Notes: generated by a model from the sequence alone, not told the origin. A stretch of DNA of 34,634 nt from Chlorobiota bacterium (GCA_016868665.1 VGGK01000023.1:1-34634), one strand, 5' to 3'; positions 9,383 through 20,953 are shown, counted from the first letter of the stretch. Translations and numbers: made by a program.

Positions 9383-10036
9383 TCAATTCCAACCCTCCCT
9401 TCCGATGAGCGGGACAAAAGCGAAATAGTGAAACAGCTCTTTTTCGTAGCGCGCGCCGACCCGGCGGTAGACGGTCATCCGCTGCATCCCCTGTTCTCCG
9501 ACCGGAATAACAAGACTTCCGTTTTCCGCAAGCTGCTGCAGAAGATGCTCCGGACAGCGGGGAGCAGCTGCCGTAACCATGATGCCCCCGAAAGGAGACT
9601 CTTCGGGCCAGCCGAGCGAACCGTCACCAAGCCTGCATGAAATGGGGAGCCCGAGTTCGGCAAAAAGCTGTACAGTGCGATCATACAGTGCGCGAATACG
9701 TTCAACCGTATAGACCCGGTAACCTATAGCGTCAAGTATCGCTGCCTGATAGCCTGAACCGGTACCGATTTCGAGTACCTTTGCCGGAGGTGGACAACGT
9801 TCAGCAAGGAGGGAGGTCATATAGGCAACCGTATAGGGTTGCGATATGGTCTGACCGTACCCTATCGGGTAAGCAGAATCCTCATATGCGAAGGAATGGC
9901 TTTTCTCGTCGACGAACCGGTGCCGTTCCACGCTTTCCATCGCTTCGAGCACGCGCAGATCGGAAATGCCTTTCTGCCGGAGTCCGTCAACCATCTCCCT
10001 GCGCCTTTCGGCCATATGCCCGCGCGGTCTGCTCAT
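9383..10036 (-). CDS. pcm: Protein-L-isoaspartate O-methyltransferase
   Basis: The enzyme uses S-adenosylmethionine to methylate L-isoaspartyl residues, starting repair of aged proteins. The 217 residues carry the family signatures: RHRFVDE near residue 38, YEDSAYPIGYGQTISQPY at about 51-68 and the SAM-binding VLEIGTGSGYQAAIL at about 87-101. The length is normal. An alternative start is Met8. The gene is divergent from the DUF123 gene at 10140, with 103 bp between them, and upstream of the PpiD-like gene; both minus-strand genes act on protein quality. Confidence 0.93.
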   Translation of the reverse strand: MSRPRGHMAERRREMVDGLRQKGISDLRVLEAMESVERHRFVDEKSHSFAYEDSAYPIGYGQTISQPYTVAYMTSLLAERCPPPAKVLEIGTGSGYQAAILDAIGYRVYTVERIRALYDRTVQLFAELGLPISCRLGDGSLGWPEESPFGGIMVTAAAPRCPEHLLQQLAENGSLVIPVGEQGMQRMTVYRRVGARYEKELFHYFAFVPLIGREGWN

Positions 10037-10139
10037 GGAACCCGCTCCGGAACACCGTTTCTGCGAAGCAGCATCGAACGGTTTGTAAATATAACGCCTT
10101 TCATAAGTTTAGAAACGGCTTGAGAAAAACGTATGAACA

Positions 10140-10733
10140 ATGAAATCGGAACAGTTCACGATTTTTGGAGACAAAGAAAAACAGGGCGCCTATCTTCTGT
10201 TTATCGAGCTGCAAAAACCCGTTCAAATCGCATTCGGCAGTTTCAGAAGAGGGACGCCTGTTCCTCTTGCTGCAGGATGCTACATCTATCTCGGTTCGGC
10301 GCTCGCGAGCAGACCCGGATACGAACCGCTCGCCAGAAGGCTTATTCGCCATGCATCGAGATCCGGAAGCTCCCGGCCTCATCCCATACTGAATGATTTG
10401 CTCAGACTGCTTCAGCAACTTGATCTTGCCTGTCCGGCAACCCTGCCTCCCGTCGAAAAAAAACTGCACTGGCATATCGATTATCTTCTCGACAGGCCGG
10501 AAACCTCTATTTTCCATATAGCGATCTTCAGAAGCCCGGACAGACTAGAAGCCGCTATGGCTGCATGGCTGGAAGAATGTCCGGAAACCTCCTCACCTGC
10601 CGCCCGGCTTGGTGCTCAGGATACCCGGAACAGCACGCACCTTCTGCACTGCTCGGATCCGGAAAACCTGCTGGCCCGTCTCCGCACCTTCATACCGTCT
10701 GTACTGCCGGATTGCGGGGGTCACTTTCCTTGA
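10140..10733 (+). CDS. DUF123 (GIY-YIG-like, Uri-type) domain protein
   Basis: The 197-residue protein has the DUF123 core: a QGAYLLFIEL first strand near residue 15, then LAAGCYIYLGSAL at about 43-55, RRLIRHAS at about 65, and KKLHWHIDYLLDRPET at about 107-122. The family is related to GIY-YIG nuclease folds and has been called 'Uri superfamily endonuclease'; its biological job is not settled. The C-terminal part (NSTHLLHCSDPENLLARLR) is typical of longer members that close with a conserved His/Cys region. The gene ends tail to tail with ftsY: the two stop codons lie inside each other's reading frames and overlap by 13 bp. Confidence 0.82.
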   Translation: MKSEQFTIFGDKEKQGAYLLFIELQKPVQIAFGSFRRGTPVPLAAGCYIYLGSALASRPGYEPLARRLIRHASRSGSSRPHPILNDLLRLLQQLDLACPATLPPVEKKLHWHIDYLLDRPETSIFHIAIFRSPDRLEAAMAAWLEECPETSSPAARLGAQDTRNSTHLLHCSDPENLLARLRTFIPSVLPDCGGHFP

Positions 10734-11674
10734 CGTCCCAGAATGGCTTCGACGAATTTTTCCCGGTCAAAAAGCTGCAGATCGTCTATCTTTTCCCCTA
10801 CCCCGATGTACTTGACGGGGAGTTTCAGCTCCCGTGAAATGGAGAGTACAATCCCACCCTTGGCAGTGCCGTCAAGCTTGGTCAGTACCAGTCCGGTCAC
10901 GTTGACGAATTTCGTGAACTCCCTTGCCTGCTGTACGGCATTCTGTCCGGTCGTTCCGTCAAGCACAAGAAGCACTTCATGAGGGGCAGTCGGCACTTTT
11001 TTGCGGGCAACCCGCATGATCTTGGCAAGCTCCTCCATAAGATGACTCTTGTTATGCAGCCTGCCTGCGGTATCGACAAGCACCACATCGGCATTACGGG
11101 CTACAGCCGAACTGACAGCGTCGTAGACCACCGAAGCGGGATCGGCCCCCTGTCCCTGGCCGATAAGCGGCACGCCGGCTCGGTCTGCCCAGATTTTCAA
11201 CTGTTCGTAAGCCGCGGCCCGAAATGTATCGGCTGCGGCGATGATAACTTTTTTGCCGGCCTTGTCGTAGTTATGGGCCAGCTTTGCAATGCTTGTGGTT
11301 TTCCCTGCCCCGTTCACGCCGACGACAAGAATCACATAGGGACTTTCGGGCAGCGGAACGTCGAAATCGAGCGGATGCTCCGTGTCGGTATCAAGCAGCA
11401 TCTGCTGAATCTCGTCCATCAGCATGTCGTTCAGCTCCTTTTCGGAACGATAGGTCTCTTTTTTCGCCCGTTCGGTTATCGCATCGACGATGGAAAGCGT
11501 CGTTTCCACGCCGACGTCGGCGGCAACAAGAATGGTTTCAAGCTCTTCGAGAAACTTTTCGTCGATGTCGGTTTTGCCTTGCGTTATTACCGAAAGCTTG
11601 TCGCGGAAGGTCTCTCTTGTTTTGCTGAGCCCCTCTTTCAGCCGGGACAATTTGAAATTGTCGAAAAAACCCAT
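10721..11674 (-). CDS. ftsY: Signal recognition particle receptor FtsY
   Basis: FtsY is the SRP receptor GTPase that delivers ribosome-nascent chains to the membrane. I start the protein at the Met of MGFFDNFKLSRLKEGL (317 residues), although the frame is open 23 codons further. Seen: the helical N domain (residues 1-100), G1 GVNGAGKTT (119-127), IIAAADTFRAAA (about 144-155), the DTAGR motif (201-205) and TKLDG (265-269). The long acidic A domain of E. coli FtsY is absent, as in many bacteria; a short basic amphipathic start may serve for membrane contact. It is divergent from thiL, and its 3' end overlaps the DUF123 gene by 13 bp. Confidence 0.96.
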   Translation of the reverse strand: MGFFDNFKLSRLKEGLSKTRETFRDKLSVITQGKTDIDEKFLEELETILVAADVGVETTLSIVDAITERAKKETYRSEKELNDMLMDEIQQMLLDTDTEHPLDFDVPLPESPYVILVVGVNGAGKTTSIAKLAHNYDKAGKKVIIAAADTFRAAAYEQLKIWADRAGVPLIGQGQGADPASVVYDAVSSAVARNADVVLVDTAGRLHNKSHLMEELAKIMRVARKKVPTAPHEVLLVLDGTTGQNAVQQAREFTKFVNVTGLVLTKLDGTAKGGIVLSISRELKLPVKYIGVGEKIDDLQLFDREKFVEAILGRQGK

Positions 11675-11807
11675 GATGAATGGAAAATTGCCTATGTTAC
11701 ATGAAAAAGCTCGGCTGACCGAGCCTGCATCTGAAGCAGTCATCGGCCTTATCTCGATCGCCTGAAAGCCTGTCGATGCTGTGTGTCTGAATAATGTACA
11801 TAAAAAT

Positions 11808-12875
11808 ATGCCTTATAAAGCCATTTCGGATATTGGCGAGTTCGGACTGATCGAACGGATTTCGAAGCTCGTGCAGCCGACCCTTGCCGGAAAGCCCGCT
11901 CTTGTGAAGGGAATCGGCGACGACTGTGCGGTCTACCGGCTTTCAGAAACCACAATGCAGGTTGCCACAACCGACCTGCTGGCCGAGCAGGTGCACTTCG
12001 ATCTGCTCTTCTCGCCGCTCCGGCATCTCGGCAGCAAATGCATCAGCGTGAACGTCTCGGATATCTGCGCCATGAACGCACTGCCGAGCTATGCGATGGT
12101 TTCGCTGGCCGTTCCTTCCTCTTTTTCCGTCGGGATGATCGAAGAACTGTACACCGGCATGAGTCAGGCCGCCTCGGAATACGGACTTGCCATTGCCGGA
12201 GGCGATACATCCCATTCCCGTTCGGGCCTTGTCGTTACGGTCTCCATGACCGGCGAGGTTTCTGCTGAGCGCATCACGATGCGCAGCGGAGCACAACCTG
12301 GCGATCTCATCTGCGTAACCGGAACCCTCGGCGGCGCGGCCGCCGGGCTGAAAGTGCTTATGAGGGAAAAGCATATCATGCTTGAGCACATTTCCGACAA
12401 CGAACCTTACAGCAACAGCATCATAGCCGATCTGGAGGAATACCGGAATGCGATCAGGCACCAGCTGCTGCCCGCAGCACGGATAGACATCGTAAAATTC
12501 TTTCATGAACGAAATATCGTACCCAGCGCAATGATCGATGTTTCAGACGGAATCGGTTCCGATCTGCGGCATATCTGTGCCAGCTCGGGCACCGGCGCGA
12601 TAATTCTTGAAAGCCGGATTCCCGTCAACCCCCAGGCCAGAGAGATCGCTGACGAACTGCAGGAAGATGTCATCACCTGGTCGCTCGCAGGCGGCGAAGA
12701 CTATGAGCTGCTCTTCACGCTGCCTCCCGAATCCGCATGTTCAATCGAAGATCGCAGGGATATAGCGGTTATCGGAGAAATAACGGAAAAAGAGACCGGA
12801 ATCCTGCTTACCGACATCTACGGCATGACCATCAATCTCTCCGACCTGGCCGGTTACGATCACTTCCGGAGATGA
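11808..12875 (+). CDS. thiL: Thiamine-monophosphate kinase
   Basis: ThiL phosphorylates thiamine monophosphate to the active cofactor thiamine diphosphate. From ATG 11808 the protein has 355 residues and shows the AIR-synthase/ThiL fold motifs: DIGEFGLI (8-15), GIGDDCAVY (35-43), TTDLLAEQVHFDL, SVNVSDICAMNA, IAGGDTSHS, MIDVSDGIGSDLRHI and SLAGGEDYELLFTLP near the C terminus. An upstream GTG at 11781 is in frame, but it would add residues the family lacks. No clear Shine-Dalgarno and no THI-box riboswitch is seen in the 133 bp separating it from ftsY. No other thiamine gene is nearby. Confidence 0.95.
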   Translation: MPYKAISDIGEFGLIERISKLVQPTLAGKPALVKGIGDDCAVYRLSETTMQVATTDLLAEQVHFDLLFSPLRHLGSKCISVNVSDICAMNALPSYAMVSLAVPSSFSVGMIEELYTGMSQAASEYGLAIAGGDTSHSRSGLVVTVSMTGEVSAERITMRSGAQPGDLICVTGTLGGAAAGLKVLMREKHIMLEHISDNEPYSNSIIADLEEYRNAIRHQLLPAARIDIVKFFHERNIVPSAMIDVSDGIGSDLRHICASSGTGAIILESRIPVNPQAREIADELQEDVITWSLAGGEDYELLFTLPPESACSIEDRRDIAVIGEITEKETGILLTDIYGMTINLSDLAGYDHFRR

Positions 12876-12971
12876 GCGCCGAAGAGAGGGATGAGTGCCA
12901 AATAGATGGAACATTATTTTGCTATAAAAAGGGAAGATGCTAAATTGACATCCCTGCTCCTGAACCAAGCA

Positions 12972-13057
12972 GCCGAAGTGGCGGAACTGGTAGACGCCCA
13001 GGACTTAAAATCCTGTGTTCAGCAATGGACGTGCGGGTTCGATCCCCGCCTTCGGCA
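12972..13057 (+). tRNA. tRNA-Leu (anticodon UAA)
   Basis: The acceptor stem GCCGAAG pairs with CTTCGGC. The D-arm region reads TGGCGGAACTGGTAGACGC, and the anticodon stem CAGGA/TCCTG holds the loop CTTAAAA with anticodon TAA. A long variable arm (GTGTTCAGCAATGGAC region) marks a class II tRNA. The T arm is GCGGG-TTCGATC-CCCGC. The discriminator is A, as expected for leucine. The bases that follow are CCC, so the 3' CCA is not encoded and must be added by nucleotidyltransferase. It is 86 nt long. Confidence 0.95.
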
Positions 13058-13188
13058 CCCCGACCAAAGCCGTTCGACTCTGCATTATCCAATTCCCGGG
13101 ATATTCACTACCTTTTAACTTGTTGCAGCACAACATCCCTGTTGACTGTTTCTCCGCGTTTTACGCAACCTGTAACCTTGTGACAGCC

Positions 13189-14565
13189 ATGAGCAGTTCA
13201 GATCCAACTAAAATCATCCTCGACGAACACGAAATGCCCCGGCAGTGGTACAATATCCAGGCCGATCTTCCCTCTCCCATGCCTCCGCCTCTCGGTATGA
13301 ACGGCCTGCCGGTTTCGCCCGATGATCTTGCAAAGGTTTTTCCCATGAACCTGATCGAACAGGAAATGAGTACCGAGCGATGGATCGACATTCCCGAAGA
13401 GGTGCTCGGCATCCTGAAGCTCTGGCGACCCTCGCCGCTGTACAGGGCTCGGAGACTTGAAAAAGCACTCGGTACTCCGGCAAAAATCTTCTACAAAAAC
13501 GAAGGCGTTTCGCCTGCCGGAAGCCACAAGCCAAACACCGCCGTCGCACAGGCCTGGTATAACCGGGAGTTCGGTATCAAATACCTGACAACGGAAACCG
13601 GTGCGGGACAGTGGGGAAGCGCGCTTGCGATGAGCTGCAAACTGATCGGGATCGAGTGCAAGGTCTTTATGGTTCGCATCAGTTTCGACCAGAAGCCGTT
13701 CCGGAAGATCATGATGAAAACATGGGGAGCGGAGTGCATCGCAAGCCCGAGCAGCCTGACAGCTGCAGGGCGTCGGATCCTTGAAGAAATGCCCGATACT
13801 CCCGGCAGCCTCGGCATCGCCATCAGCGAAGCGATCGAACAGGCCGTAGAGCGCGAGGATACCCGCTATGCGCTCGGCAGTGTCCTGAACCACGTGATGC
13901 TGCACCAGACCATCATCGGTCTCGAAGCAAAAAAACAGCTTGACAAAATCGGGCTTTACCCCGACGTTGTAATCGGTTGCGCCGGAGGCGGATCGAATTT
14001 CGCGGGCATCAGCTTTCCTTTTTTGTGCGACAGGATCCACGGCCGCGAGGTGCAGGTGATCGCAACCGAACCGGAGGCCTGCCCGACCCTCACGCGGGGC
14101 CCCTATGTGTACGACACCGGAGACGTCGCCAAAATGACACCGCTCCTGCCCATGCACAGTCTCGGACACCGCTTCATACCACCGGCAATCCATGCCGGAG
14201 GATTGCGTTACCACGGCATGGCGCCGCTGGTGAGCCATGTCAAACAGCTGGGCCTGATCGACGCAACCGCCCTGCCGCAGACCGAATGCTACAATGCCGC
14301 GCTGCTCTTCGCCCATACCGAAGGGTTCATTCCCGCCCCCGAAACCTCGCATGCCATCGCCCAGAGCATCCGTGAAGCCGAAAAGGCTAAAGAAGAGGGA
14401 AAGGAAAAAGTGATTCTCATGAACTGGTCGGGACACGGGCTTATGGACCTCCAGGGCTACGATTCTTTCATGTCGGGCAGAATAACCGACTACGCCCTGC
14501 CTGACGAACTGCTTGAGCAGTCCCTTGCGGCAATCAAGGACCATCCTCTGCCTCCGGGCGTATAG
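13189..14565 (+). CDS. Tryptophan synthase beta-like protein, TrpB2 type
   Basis: This is a PLP enzyme that makes tryptophan from indole and serine. The protein starts at ATG 13189 (458 residues); the frame is open further upstream through the tRNA, which is not coding. It is of the longer TrpB2 type: [16 protein letters not shown] (80-95), [18 protein letters not shown] with PLP lysine K114, [12 protein letters not shown], the phosphate-binding [11 protein letters not shown], and a long insertion around [11 protein letters not shown]-like sequence ([11 protein letters not shown]) and [19 protein letters not shown]. TrpB2 enzymes often act without TrpA; no trpA is next to it, which fits. It follows tRNA-Leu by 131 bp and ends at a strong terminator. 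Confidence 0.93.
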   Translation: MSSSDPTKIILDEHEMPRQWYNIQADLPSPMPPPLGMNGLPVSPDDLAKVFPMNLIEQEMSTERWIDIPEEVLGILKLWRPSPLYRARRLEKALGTPAKIFYKNEGVSPAGSHKPNTAVAQAWYNREFGIKYLTTETGAGQWGSALAMSCKLIGIECKVFMVRISFDQKPFRKIMMKTWGAECIASPSSLTAAGRRILEEMPDTPGSLGIAISEAIEQAVEREDTRYALGSVLNHVMLHQTIIGLEAKKQLDKIGLYPDVVIGCAGGGSNFAGISFPFLCDRIHGREVQVIATEPEACPTLTRGPYVYDTGDVAKMTPLLPMHSLGHRFIPPAIHAGGLRYHGMAPLVSHVKQLGLIDATALPQTECYNAALLFAHTEGFIPAPETSHAIAQSIREAEKAKEEGKEKVILMNWSGHGLMDLQGYDSFMSGRITDYALPDELLEQSLAAIKDHPLPPGV

Positions 14566-14589
14566 GGTTCCTGCCGCTGCGGTAAAAGA

Positions 14590-14625
14590 AAAGCGCCCGG
14601 AAAAACTCGCGGGCGCTTTCTTTTT
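14590..14625. terminator. Bidirectional intrinsic terminator between trpB2 and clpC
   Basis: A perfect 10-bp stem, AAAGCGCCCG (14590-14599) with CGGGCGCTTT (14610-14619), closes a 10-nt loop. It is followed on the plus strand by CTTTTT. On the minus strand the same stem is followed by TTTTCTTTT. It therefore can end trpB2 and clpC, whose stops are 25 bp and 18 bp away. Confidence 0.9.
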
Positions 14626-14642
14626 CTGTCTGCCGTAAGGGC

Positions 14643-17195
<2,553 letters not shown>

Positions 17196-17283
17196 TCTTG
17201 CTCGATAAATATGTTTGTTTTACAGTCCATGAAAATCACAGTTCTCCGAACGACCGGTGATACGCATCGATAAACCAAAATTA

Positions 17284-17312
17284 ATTATATAAATATAAGC
17301 CAGGAAAAGCAA
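17284..17312 (-). promoter_or_regulatory. Sigma70-like promoter of clpC
   Basis: On the minus strand TTGCTT (17307-17312) is followed after exactly 17 bp by TATAAT (17284-17289). This gives a leader of roughly 80 nt before the clpC start at 17195. The spacing and the perfect -10 box make it the best promoter candidate in the window; the region is A/T-rich. Confidence 0.5.
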
Positions 17313-17375
17313 TCGGCAGTAAAAGCAAAACAGCTTCCATCCATTAAAGGTTTCTACCTCCGAAACGGGGCGGTT

Positions 17376-17846
17376 ATGAACGTACATCATATTCTCATCG
17401 ACGACAGCAAGCCGGAACACCGGGAACTCTCCATCTGCCGGACCGGCACCATCAACCGGGTGCGTCTCGGGGACAGCGGCTACAGAGCCTATGCGACTCT
17501 CGAAATCGACGCTCACGACTGTGCCTCGCTTTTCCATTACGGCATCGTCGAGGCCTGCAATACCTTGCCGTTCGTCTCCGAATCCGGCAACGGTCTGGAC
17601 AGCTGGGACGAAGCCTACCTGCCGAACGGAAATCTGAGGAGCCTGAACAACATTATCGGAGAAGCGGCAGAAAAAATCGATCCCGGAATAGAGGAGACCA
17701 TTCTGCTCGGTTGGCAGGACAAGCCCGCAGCAATTGCCTGGCTTCGCAGGATCGATCCGAAAAAATTCCTTGGTTTCGTCGAAACGCTGGCCGGCTTCAT
17801 CGAGGAGAGCGAGCAGGGCGGCTACGACATGGAGTTCATCCTGTAA
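17376..17846 (+). CDS. Hypothetical protein, 156 residues
   Basis: I do not recognise this protein. It starts MNVHHILIDDSKPEH, has no signal peptide or membrane segment, and is acidic. It contains DAHDCASLFHYGIVEACNTLP around residues 48-68 and a C-terminal helical, acidic stretch (ETLAGFIEESEQGGYDMEFIL). The frame shows the same codon usage as its neighbours, the ATG is preceded by a G-rich GGGGCGG, and no competing frame looks better, so it is probably a real gene. It diverges from clpC and converges on cobB. No function is proposed. Confidence 0.65.
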   Translation: MNVHHILIDDSKPEHRELSICRTGTINRVRLGDSGYRAYATLEIDAHDCASLFHYGIVEACNTLPFVSESGNGLDSWDEAYLPNGNLRSLNNIIGEAAEKIDPGIEETILLGWQDKPAAIAWLRRIDPKKFLGFVETLAGFIEESEQGGYDMEFIL

Positions 17847-17931
17847 CGGTATTGAGAAATTATATCCGATCGTCCACCGTTGTTTTCGGCGCTTCGCACA
17901 ACTCGTACCCCATCCTTGACACCCGATATCC

Positions 17932-17952
17932 TGCGGTTTCGAGGTAACCGCA
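17932..17952. other. Small hairpin between the convergent hypothetical gene and cobB
   Basis: TGCGGTT (17932-17938) pairs with AACCGCA (17946-17952) around a 7-nt loop. No T-run follows on either strand, so it is not a classic terminator. It is the only clear structure in the 170-bp gap 17847-18016; the rest of that gap shows nothing I recognise. Confidence 0.3.
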
Positions 17953-18016
17953 AAGACCGGAAATTCCGCGATCGAAAAAACAGATACCGCGACTCCTGTG
18001 AGAATATATCCCCCCC

Positions 18017-19375
18017 CTATGCCAGATGCGCTGCCATGAGGAAGTCCGGAAAATCCCGCCGTTCTCCCCAATAGAGGTGCACATAGGAGGCGAAGGTGTT
18101 TCCGGTGCGGAAAAGTGCGGTACCGACAGGCTCGTTCCGGGTGTTTCTGACCGATGCCGCGTTCTGCAACAGGCCCTGCCGGACGATTCGGGAGTAGTGG
18201 AACTCGTGGCCGCGAAGCTCCAGAGGATAACCGCTATCGAACCGGACCTTGCGATAGCCGAGGCTCAGCCGGGCATCCTGCATGCTCGTATCGAGATCGA
18301 GCACCCCGCACATAGGATGCGAAGTTCCATCGGCTGTCGTAAGCGTTTTTCCCAGGTACATCAGCCCGCCGCACTCGGCCCAGGCTGCGCCTCCCCGCAT
18401 ACAATAAGCGGTTACGGCTTCGCGCATATCCCGGTTGGCAGCGAGTTTTTCCGCATGCAGTTCAGGATAACCGCCAGCCAGATAGAGCAGATCCGCCCGT
18501 GGAAGCGAACGATCTTCCATGGGACTGAAAAAGACAACCTCCCCATGCTCCTGCAGCACCGTCAGGTTTTCATCATAAAGGAAGTTGAACGCTTCGTCCC
18601 TGGCGACGGCGATAATCCTCCTTCGAGAACCGGCAGACTCCGGAGCGGAGAGCCGCGGCGCATCGATTTCGGGCAGAACAGTCCGGGCAATTTCAAGGAG
18701 CCGGTCAATGCAAACGGTCTTTGCGACATGCTCCGCCATGGCCTCGATGATCGCGTCGCGGTCGTAATCGGGCGAGGTATTGAGGCCAAGATGGCGCTCG
18801 CTGATCGAGATCCGCTGGTTTCGGGGCACATAACCAAGCGGTTCGACGCCGGCATCCTTCGCTGCCGCCTCGAGGTAGCTGTAGTGAGAGGACGTACCGA
18901 CCTGATTGAAAATCACTCCAGCAAGCCGCAAGTCCGGATCGAAGGTGCGAAACCCGTAGAGCAGAGGGGCCGCCGAGTAGGCCATGCTTTTTGCGTTCAG
19001 CACCATGATAACCGGAAGATCGAGCAGTTTTGCGATCTCCGCGCTGCTTCCCTCTGCTTTTTCGGCTCCGTCGAATAGTCCCATGACGCCTTCGACTGCA
19101 GAAACATCGGCATTTCGGCCATGCCGGGCGAACAGTTCGCGTGTATGCCGCTCCGAGGCCATGAAGGTATCGAGGTTGATGCCGTTGCTCTGTCTGCCGC
19201 AGCAGGATGCGGCCAATCCGTGCAGACGGGTATCGAGGTAGTCGGGCCCGCACTTGAACGGCTGAACCCTGAGTCCTCTTTTTGCGAAAATCCGCATAAG
19301 GGCGAGAGCGAGCGTGGTTTTGCCGGAACCGCTCGACGGCGCCGCCAGCAGGAATGCCGTGTGTGTTACAGCCAT
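18017..19375 (-). CDS. cobB: Cobyrinate a,c-diamide synthase
   Basis: This ATP- and glutamine-dependent enzyme (CobB/CbiA family) amidates the a and c side chains of cobyrinate or hydrogenobyrinate in the cobalamin pathway. Started at MAVTHTAFLLAAPSSG it has 452 residues. Seen: the P-loop-like APSSGSGKTT (12-21), CGPDYLDTRLH (about 42-52), VEGVMGLFDG (94-103) and the type 1 glutamine amidotransferase domain with GGYPELHAEKLAAN and the catalytic cysteine C335 in AWAECGGLMYLG. The frame upstream of this start runs into the preceding gene and is not coding. It follows the epimerase-like gene by only 7 bp, so the two are probably co-transcribed. No cobalamin riboswitch was seen. Confidence 0.93.
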   Translation of the reverse strand: MAVTHTAFLLAAPSSGSGKTTLALALMRIFAKRGLRVQPFKCGPDYLDTRLHGLAASCCGRQSNGINLDTFMASERHTRELFARHGRNADVSAVEGVMGLFDGAEKAEGSSAEIAKLLDLPVIMVLNAKSMAYSAAPLLYGFRTFDPDLRLAGVIFNQVGTSSHYSYLEAAAKDAGVEPLGYVPRNQRISISERHLGLNTSPDYDRDAIIEAMAEHVAKTVCIDRLLEIARTVLPEIDAPRLSAPESAGSRRRIIAVARDEAFNFLYDENLTVLQEHGEVVFFSPMEDRSLPRADLLYLAGGYPELHAEKLAANRDMREAVTAYCMRGGAAWAECGGLMYLGKTLTTADGTSHPMCGVLDLDTSMQDARLSLGYRKVRFDSGYPLELRGHEFHYSRIVRQGLLQNAASVRNTRNEPVGTALFRTGNTFASYVHLYWGERRDFPDFLMAAHLA

Positions 19376-19382
19376 AAGCGTC

Positions 19383-20192
19383 TTACTGCACGTGATGCAT
19401 GAAAGTGTAGCCAAGCGCGTTCTCGAGTTTCCGGCTGCTGACCAGCTTGAAGGCGGCCGGTTCCGCAGTCTCGGCTTCAGGCGGCAGCACAAGACCGGAT
19501 GCTTCGGCAGCGCGACGATAATAATCGATCCGTAGCGGATGTTCCGGACTGCATGCGTTGAACACCTCACCCCACTGCCGGAGCCGGATGATCTCCATGA
19601 TGATACGCACGCAATCGTCCCGATGGATCAGGTTCATTGGCTGCCGGGGTGCCGAAATCTCCGTCATGCGCGCAAGGTAGCTTTCGGGCCCCCGTTCATA
19701 CCCGACAAGCCCGCCGAATCGCACCACCGTAGTCTGGAACCCGCTCTCCTGCATGAGCATCTCTTCGGCATGCAGCAGTGCCTGCCCGGAAGGCGAATCC
19801 GGATCCAGAGCGTCCTCTTCGCTCACCTCGCGATTGAGCATAGGATAGACCGACGTGGAGCTGACGAACAGCACCGATCGCACCGGAGATTGCCCGAGAG
19901 CGTCGATAAGCGAAGAAATCTGCTGGATATGAAACTCCACGATATCTTCCCTCCTCGACGGCGGAATATTGAGGACGAGGATGTCGCTCTGCAGGAAATC
20001 GCAGAGGTCGTCCCCGTCGATGTCCGGATCGAGCGTCACGAGATAAGGCTCGATGCCAGCCTGGCGAAGCAGGTCGATCTTCGCCTCCTTCGTGGTGCTC
20101 CCTTTAACGAAATACCCTTCCTTCATGAGTGCGACGCCGAGCGGCAGGCCGAGCCAGCCGCATCCGAGAATACTTATCGATTCCTTCTGCAT
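19383..20192 (-). CDS. SDR-family NAD(P)-binding epimerase/dehydratase-like protein (YeeZ-like)
   Basis: The 269-residue protein begins MQKESISILGCGWLGLPLGVAL, where GCGWLGLPLG is a Rossmann-type dinucleotide-binding glycine motif at about 9-18. It has SVLFVSSTSVYP near residue 100, FGGLVGYERGPE, and LIHRDDCVRIIMEII, all typical of extended SDR or YeeZ-like proteins. The usual YxxxK is not obvious: the position after SSTSVY shows PSGQALLHAEEML, so catalysis may differ. The substrate is unknown. It sits directly upstream of cobB. The start at 20192 is set by the glycine motif; earlier in-frame codons are not needed. Confidence 0.8.
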   Translation of the reverse strand: MQKESISILGCGWLGLPLGVALMKEGYFVKGSTTKEAKIDLLRQAGIEPYLVTLDPDIDGDDLCDFLQSDILVLNIPPSRREDIVEFHIQQISSLIDALGQSPVRSVLFVSSTSVYPMLNREVSEEDALDPDSPSGQALLHAEEMLMQESGFQTTVVRFGGLVGYERGPESYLARMTEISAPRQPMNLIHRDDCVRIIMEIIRLRQWGEVFNACSPEHPLRIDYYRRAAEASGLVLPPEAETAEPAAFKLVSSRKLENALGYTFMHHVQ

Positions 20193-20300
20193 GGTACGTT
20201 TTGTTTTATGTGCGGTTCGCTGTCTCGTAAAACCGACCGTAAAATAACCATTTCGCAACCAAACCGGCATAACGTCTTGCAGCAAAACACGAAAATGGAT

Positions 20301-20328
20301 TTGAAGACTCGGTTGCTGTATGTACATT
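20301..20328 (+). promoter_or_regulatory. Possible promoter of the outer-membrane protein gene
   Basis: TTGAAG (20301-20306) and TACATT (20323-20328) are 16 bp apart and lie about 59 bp before the ATG at 20387. The match is moderate; it was picked because the downstream gene has a very strong ribosome-binding site and no upstream partner on its strand. Confidence 0.3.
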
Positions 20329-20331
20329 ACC

Positions 20332-20350
20332 AATGGGCACAACGCCCATT
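20332..20350 (+). other. Leader hairpin upstream of the outer-membrane protein gene
   Basis: AATGGGC (20332-20338) pairs perfectly with GCCCATT (20344-20350) around ACAAC. It would lie near the 5' end of the mRNA if the promoter just upstream is right, a position typical of stabilising hairpins on outer-membrane protein mRNAs. Confidence 0.35.
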
Positions 20351-20386
20351 TGTCTCTTGAACGACAACATTACGGAGGATAATACG

Positions 20387-20953
20387 ATGAACATATGGAG
20401 AACAGCTCTCGCCGCCGCCGTCCTTCTAATCGGCACGACGGCTTCTGCCCGTGCGGCAACACCTTACGTCAGCGGTTCCGTCGGAATCGCCATGATGGAA
20501 GATTCAGATCTCGGAAGCGGTTTTACCTGGCCTTACGACACCGGATATGCCGTTACCGGTGCCGTAGGTCTTGATAGCGGAAATCTGCGCCTTGAAGGCG
20601 AAATCGGTTATCAGAATAACGGTATCGAGGAGAGCGACATCGATGTATCAATGGTTACCTACATGGCTAACGGATACATCGATCTCGATCTGCCGATCAA
20701 TCCTGTCACTCCCTACCTTACCGCCGGTATAGGTCTGGCCGATGTAAAACTTGAAGGCTTTGGCTTATCCGACGACAGCAGCACGGTTCTTGCCGGCCAG
20801 GTGGGAGTCGGCGCAGGATTCAGCATCGCTCCGATGATCAAGCTCGATGCCAAATACCGTTATCTGATAACCGCGGATGCGGAATTCGATGGATTGGATA
20901 AAATCAGTATCGACAGCCATAACGTGATGCTCGGCCTGAGAATAGGACTCTGA
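20387..20953 (+). CDS. Outer-membrane beta-barrel protein (OmpA/opacity-like, small porin-like)
   Basis: The 188-residue protein has a signal peptide (MNIWRTALAAAVLLIGTTASARA, cleavage near ARA-ATP). It continues with alternating strands and turns ending in a strand typical of eight-stranded barrels (HNVMLGLRIGL, aromatic/aliphatic end). Motifs such as YVSGSVGIAMMEDSDLG and VTPYLTAGIGLADVKLEG match the OMP_b-brl family. ATG 20387 has a perfect GGAGG 8 nt upstream, which decides the start. It diverges from the epimerase-like gene and is followed by a terminator-like hairpin. The ligand or role is unknown. Confidence 0.85.
   Translation: MNIWRTALAAAVLLIGTTASARAATPYVSGSVGIAMMEDSDLGSGFTWPYDTGYAVTGAVGLDSGNLRLEGEIGYQNNGIEESDIDVSMVTYMANGYIDLDLPINPVTPYLTAGIGLADVKLEGFGLSDDSSTVLAGQVGVGAGFSIAPMIKLDAKYRYLITADAEFDGLDKISIDSHNVMLGLRIGL

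Noticed and set aside
11675-11807. Thiamine riboswitch before thiL
   Set aside because: The CUGAGA and related conserved core elements of the TPP riboswitch were not found in this short gap.
13015-13188. In-frame upstream extension of trpB2 through the tRNA-Leu gene
   Set aside because: The tRNA is clear and the extension has no family similarity; ATG 13189 gives the normal TrpB2 N terminus.
17196-17375. CIRCE-type heat-shock operator upstream of clpC
   Set aside because: The TTAGCACTC-N9-GAGTGCTAA pattern is absent; only a sigma70-like promoter was found.
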